Shown here: in pieces, positions 7,198 to 10,485 of the stretch
Layout of the letters: every line of letters begins with the position of its first letter
How positions within the stretch are numbered: position 1 is the first letter of the stretch
Origin: DAOVRL01 sp964459805
GTDB taxonomy: Bacteria > Planctomycetota > Phycisphaerae > Sedimentisphaerales > Anaerobacaceae
NCBI GenBank assembly: GCA_964459805.1
Contig: CAYWOD010000125.1
Location: 1-10,485 of the forward strand
Direction of reading: 5' to 3'
Length of the DNA stretch: 10,485 nucleotides
Notes under the pieces: model-generated
What the model saw: only the letters and a program-made list of their open reading frames with translations
What the model was told of the DNA's origin: nothing
The model's database searches: none
Program-made: the position numbers and the translations under genes

Positions 7198-9384
7198 TCA
7201 GAACATCGGATCCAGCGCAGTTACCGGATGGTTGGCTTTGGTGATGAACTCCAAAACCTCTTCCTCTGTTGTGGCTGTGGCCTCATCCGCTATCTTGGCG
7301 AGGAACTCTTCTCCACCAAGATCGAGAGCGTTCGCTCTTTTGACCAAGGCATCCTTGATCTCTTGCTTGAGCATTGTCGGCATCCATACGATCCTCTTGA
7401 TTCCACCTTCGGCCGCGATGAACTTTCGCGAGAGAATATAGTGTTTCGAGTGCCCGATGAATCCGGGCGTTTGCTGGCCGCCGCCGACCGTCCCGGCCAG
7501 GGTCGAGAACTTCATTCCGACCGGAGTCATATCGGGGTACTCTCTGTTTACAATCATTATGCCCCCGGTCGAAGGCAGGACGGCCGCGATACATTCGAAG
7601 CAGCCACAGGAGGTCATCGGGTCGGTAATCATACTGTACTGGCTCATTCGCTCGATGTTACCACCGCTGGCCTTGAGGACAAATGCGTTTACCTTGTCCC
7701 ATTGGCCGATGGTCGTTTCGATGCAATTGCCTTTGGAGATGGGCTGGTTCGGCCCCGATGGAGTTATCTCGAATGCCGCCCGGCAGTCCAGCCAACTATA
7801 AGCACCGCACAAACCCGGGCGTTCCGGCGAAACTACACAGACGTGGTTCGGAGCAAAGCTCTGGCAGAGAGTGCAAGAGTAAAAAGTATCGATATCTTCA
7901 TCGGTCATACCCGCAATACGTTTATCGCGCTCGGCGAATACTTTGCGGGCCGTCTCACGAAGTTCTACAACCTTCCGCTCATCAGTTAAGATCTTAACCT
8001 GCACCTTATCCAAAATGTTAGAATATTGGTCGTGATACAGCCCATGGAGCAGCTTGCCTATATGTTTAAGTCTGAAGCCTGCTTTAAAAGCATCCTTGGA
8101 GATTCGTATCCAGCTTATGTCTCGCTGGCCCATATGCCACAAACCTTGTGCCTCATTCATAAATGTGTGTACCTGGCGTTCCAGCACCGGCTCAAAATCA
8201 GGCTGCATTTTCCTCCCTGCTACTTCTATCACGATTCCCAGCGGCAGTTGTCCCCCTTCTTCGAGAGAATCGACATCTCGCCCTTCCACTTCCACTTTGC
8301 CGTCTTCCACATCGGCCATATCCCGTATTGTGAGCCACTCAAAGGCGGGAGTTCTTTGCCCCCCAAATTCGCATTGCATATCATCTTTGCGGATGCGTTC
8401 ACCTTCAAATGCCGGGCTGTGTGGCACTGGGATGTCTATTTCCGCGACCTTTATCTTCAGGCCGCGAACTTCGATAGCCTTCTCGACGATCTGGTCGTGA
8501 GGAATTTCAGAGACCACATGCTCGTACGTGCATATACCTGTGGGCAGAATCTCCGGGATATCGCTATCGGCGATGGTGGGGAAGCCGTAATTAATTGCCC
8601 CGGCTGCCGTGGCGTACCATTCATCGGTAACCTCGCCCAGGGCCATAACGAAGGCAAAGATTCTGTTTTTGTTGTAGAGCAGGTGGCGTCGGTAATCGCC
8701 TGGCTTCACCCCCCCGAAAGTAAGCGCCACACGACTGGCAAAACCCGCAGCATATATCGCGGCGGTAGTCTCACGCCCGAAAGGTACCAGCCGCGTATCC
8801 CATCCTAACTGCACACCGCCTTCGACGAGCTGCTCGGCGAAAGTAGTGCCGTTATGGTGCGCACACATAAAAACATAAAGACTTCTTTCCTGACACTTCC
8901 TGGCGATCTCAACTGCTGTTTCTACGTCCGGGGCTGCGCCCACAATAGCAGCAAATCCCGGCGCTGTCCCGTCAACAAACTGGATACCGCGCTCGCGAAG
9001 AATCACATCGTCCGCCGCACCGAGCCAAATGCCGTCCACGGGGTTCGGACCGATCAGGTATTTGCACGCCTCGATAACCTCTTCGGCGAAAAGCGTCGCC
9101 ATGCCTGCATCGAGGGCCTGGCCCAGGTAGGGCAGCCACAGGTCGTCGTCCACCGGCGGCGGCAGCAAGTCCTTGACCTCCTGCATCACCTCTTCGAATT
9201 CCGCTAATGTTTCCACCGCTCTGCCGGTAATCGAATAAATGATGGGTATGTAGTAGCCGGTGTTCGGAAACTCGACTTTGCAATCCCTGCCTTTTTCCTT
9301 AATCGCCTTGCTTAAGATGTCTTCGGCCTGTTTGGCTATCTTATGAGCGCCACGAATGGCTGCCGACGCAATGATCTTTGACAT
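7198..9384 (-). CDS. acsB: Acetyl-CoA synthase (CODH/ACS alpha subunit)
   Basis: AcsB condenses CO, the corrinoid-bound methyl group and CoA into acetyl-CoA at cluster A, a [4Fe-4S] cluster bridged to a dinuclear nickel site. It is cytoplasmic and forms a complex with CO dehydrogenase. At 728 residues it is almost the length of the M. thermoacetica enzyme (729). The cluster A ligands are all present: C504, C507, C516 and C526 in the CTLC...NHVC...GLCG segment, and the C593-G-C595 motif that binds the distal nickel. Each is offset by two from the Moorella numbering (506, 509, 518, 528, 595, 597). The N-terminal region of about 310 residues, which contacts CODH and is absent in archaeal CdhC, is present. 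The ATG start gives the expected N-terminus (MSKIIASAAIRGAHKIA); the upstream ribosome site is weak (GTGGG). It ends in TGA, 49 nt before acsC. The identification is essentially certain. Confidence 0.98.
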   Translation of the reverse strand: MSKIIASAAIRGAHKIAKQAEDILSKAIKEKGRDCKVEFPNTGYYIPIIYSITGRAVETLAEFEEVMQEVKDLLPPPVDDDLWLPYLGQALDAGMATLFAEEVIEACKYLIGPNPVDGIWLGAADDVILRERGIQFVDGTAPGFAAIVGAAPDVETAVEIARKCQERSLYVFMCAHHNGTTFAEQLVEGGVQLGWDTRLVPFGRETTAAIYAAGFASRVALTFGGVKPGDYRRHLLYNKNRIFAFVMALGEVTDEWYATAAGAINYGFPTIADSDIPEILPTGICTYEHVVSEIPHDQIVEKAIEVRGLKIKVAEIDIPVPHSPAFEGERIRKDDMQCEFGGQRTPAFEWLTIRDMADVEDGKVEVEGRDVDSLEEGGQLPLGIVIEVAGRKMQPDFEPVLERQVHTFMNEAQGLWHMGQRDISWIRISKDAFKAGFRLKHIGKLLHGLYHDQYSNILDKVQVKILTDERKVVELRETARKVFAERDKRIAGMTDEDIDTFYSCTLCQSFAPNHVCVVSPERPGLCGAYSWLDCRAAFEITPSGPNQPISKGNCIETTIGQWDKVNAFVLKASGGNIERMSQYSMITDPMTSCGCFECIAAVLPSTGGIMIVNREYPDMTPVGMKFSTLAGTVGGGQQTPGFIGHSKHYILSRKFIAAEGGIKRIVWMPTMLKQEIKDALVKRANALDLGGEEFLAKIADEATATTEEEVLEFITKANHPVTALDPMF

Positions 9385-9439
9385 TAGCTAACCCACTTTC
9401 AAATCTAACTTTCTCACATTTTATATTTCACAAGCCCAA

Positions 9440-9474
9440 GCGCAGAAGGCGCTTCTGACGTTTCGCTTCTGTGC
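9440..9474. other. Stem-loop in the acsA-acsB intergenic gap
   Basis: Within the 94-nt gap, GCGCAGAAG (9440-9448) can pair with CTTCTGTGC (9466-9474), nine pairs with one G-U/A-C type mismatch depending on strand. An alternative, mutually exclusive hairpin is CAGAAG (9443-9448) with CTTCTG (9452-9457) around a 3-nt loop. A run of five T follows only on the plus strand, so it would resemble a terminator for antisense transcription rather than for the operon. For the operon mRNA it is more likely a processing or stabilising hairpin that sets the CODH to ACS ratio. The function is inferred. Confidence 0.45.
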
Positions 9475-9478
9475 GTTT

Positions 9479-10485
9479 TTACTCCAGCGCTAAGGCTCGC
9501 CGGTCATCCATATCGTAAAGCTTTCGCTCCTTCTCCTTGTTGATTCCCAGGGCATCACGTTTGCTTTCGATGTGCTCAATCATCATACGGGCGGCCTTCA
9601 CCGGGTCTCGCTCAAAGGCCCATTTGCCACCCACATCCTGTTCAATTTCCTCGGTCAAATAACGTGTCAAATTTGCAGAACCAAGGACGGGCAGCGGCTC
9701 GGCGATAACGGTATAAACCCCGGAGGCAACGAAATACATTCCGATGGAAACTGCCTTTTCCGACATCCATTCCGGTGCGGCCCCGGCGACCGGCAACTCG
9801 GAAATATCCTCGCCGAGTCCACCCTCGGCTACCACGTTTGACAGGATGGTCAAAATCCTGCTGTTATCCACGCAGGAGCCAACGTGAAGCACCGGCGGTA
9901 TGCCCACCGTCTCACAAACCTCGGCCAGCCCATGACCACAATATTTTGCTGCTGCCTCCGGCCTCATCAGGCCCGCTTTACCTGCGGCAATCGCGCTGCA
10001 ACCTGTGCTCACCACCAAAACATCGTTTTTGATGAGCTCTTTGATCATCGTAAGATGACCGTAATCGTGGATCTGCTTCGGATTATTACAGCCGACCACT
10101 CCGGCAGCGCCGCGAATTCGCCCATTGATGATATTGTCATTGAGTGGGCGGTAACTGCCACGGAATCGGCCGCCGAGATGGTGAAAGATATTTTCCGTCG
10201 TAAATCCCGCAATCCCATGCTCTGTCACTTTCGGAATCTGCACCTTACCTTTTCTGTTTGCAAAATTCTCAATGGCGATCTTGATGATTTCCCTCGCAAT
10301 CTCCATTGCCCTGTCCTCGTGGAATTCGATATGTTCTGCTCCTGCAATTTTACACTTGGGCGAAGTGGTAATCAGCCTGGTATGGAAGCAGCCGGACAGC
10401 GAACCCAGCGCAGGCATAATGCACTGCACATCCACCAGCATAACCTCCACTACACCGGTCATCACCGCCAGTTCCTGCTGAAGGA
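9479..10485 (-). CDS. acsA: Carbon monoxide dehydrogenase catalytic subunit, C-terminal part (5' end outside window)
   Basis: This is the C-terminal half of a Ni-Fe CO dehydrogenase, which reduces CO2 to CO for acetyl-CoA synthase or runs in reverse. The frame is open to the window edge (it reads LQQELAVM before the first possible internal start), so the 335 visible residues are a fragment of a protein that is normally about 640-675 residues. Four C-cluster cysteines can be placed: VDVQC-IMP, VVGC-NNP, STGC-SA and GSC-VDNSR. The first two are 111 residues apart and the next pair 30, close to the family pattern (C333, C446 and C476 in C. hydrogenoformans CODH-II). The interval to the last is 42, against 50 there. 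The histidine ligand and the B- and D-cluster cysteines lie outside the window. It ends in TAA, 94 nt before acsB, which supports the ACS-associated form. The family call is very secure; acsA rather than a free-standing cooS is inferred from context. Confidence 0.96.
   Translation of the reverse strand, partial: LQQELAVMTGVVEVMLVDVQCIMPALGSLSGCFHTRLITTSPKCKIAGAEHIEFHEDRAMEIAREIIKIAIENFANRKGKVQIPKVTEHGIAGFTTENIFHHLGGRFRGSYRPLNDNIINGRIRGAAGVVGCNNPKQIHDYGHLTMIKELIKNDVLVVSTGCSAIAAGKAGLMRPEAAAKYCGHGLAEVCETVGIPPVLHVGSCVDNSRILTILSNVVAEGGLGEDISELPVAGAAPEWMSEKAVSIGMYFVASGVYTVIAEPLPVLGSANLTRYLTEEIEQDVGGKWAFERDPVKAARMMIEHIESKRDALGINKEKERKLYDMDDRRALALE

Noticed and set aside
7096..7989. A 297-codon plus-strand open frame opposite the 3' part of acsB and the acsC start
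   Set aside because: It lies antisense to well-conserved coding sequence with all cluster A ligands. Its translation has no recognisable domain and looks like a codon-bias shadow.
8026..8808. A 260-codon plus-strand open frame opposite the middle of acsB
   Set aside because: Same reasoning: it is antisense to a certain gene, has no family resemblance, and its composition is typical of the complement of coding DNA.

Overview
The window holds almost all of a bacterial acetyl-CoA pathway (Wood-Ljungdahl, carbonyl branch) gene cluster. Every gene lies on the minus strand, so the operon reads from high to low coordinates. The order is acsA/cooS (CO dehydrogenase, 5' end cut by the window edge), acsB (acetyl-CoA synthase), acsC (corrinoid protein large subunit), an acsV/RamA-type corrinoid activator, acsF/cooC (nickel-maturation ATPase), acsD (corrinoid protein small subunit) and acsE (methyltetrahydrofolate:corrinoid methyltransferase). 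As I recall it, this is the Moorella thermoacetica gene order. The genes are 28 to 94 nt apart and I see no convincing minus-strand terminator between them, so one polycistronic unit is likely. The full-length AcsB of 728 residues, with an N-terminal CODH-contacting domain, marks the bacterial rather than the archaeal form of the complex.

How the parts cooperate: AcsE moves the methyl group of methyl-H4folate onto the cobalamin of AcsC/AcsD. The activator protein re-reduces that corrinoid when it becomes oxidised. AcsA makes CO from CO2. AcsB joins the methyl group, CO and CoA at its Ni-Fe-S cluster A. AcsF supports nickel insertion. All metal-ligand and catalytic residues I could check are present in these genes.

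At the downstream end (about 57-987) lies what should be fhs, formate-tetrahydrofolate ligase, the entry of the methyl branch. It is clearly a pseudogene. It has an in-frame TGA, a frameshift caused by a 4-bp tandem duplication, a TAG where a conserved Trp is expected, and loss of homology after about residue 308. The adjoining 9.4 kb of reading frames are all intact, which argues against general sequencing noise.

The second oddity is inside acsF. Two short arrays of heptanucleotide repeats (four units each, different consensus) sit within the coding region and add a low-complexity stretch to the protein. A perfect array of the first heptamer would carry a TAG in every frame. One variant base in one unit removes the stop that would otherwise fall in the acsF frame.

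Organism: an anaerobic bacterium using the standard code (acsB, acsV and acsE end in TGA), with moderate to fairly high GC. An uncultured lineage such as a Phycisphaerae-type planctomycete would fit, but this is a low-confidence guess. I see no tRNA, rRNA, CRISPR array or insertion sequence.
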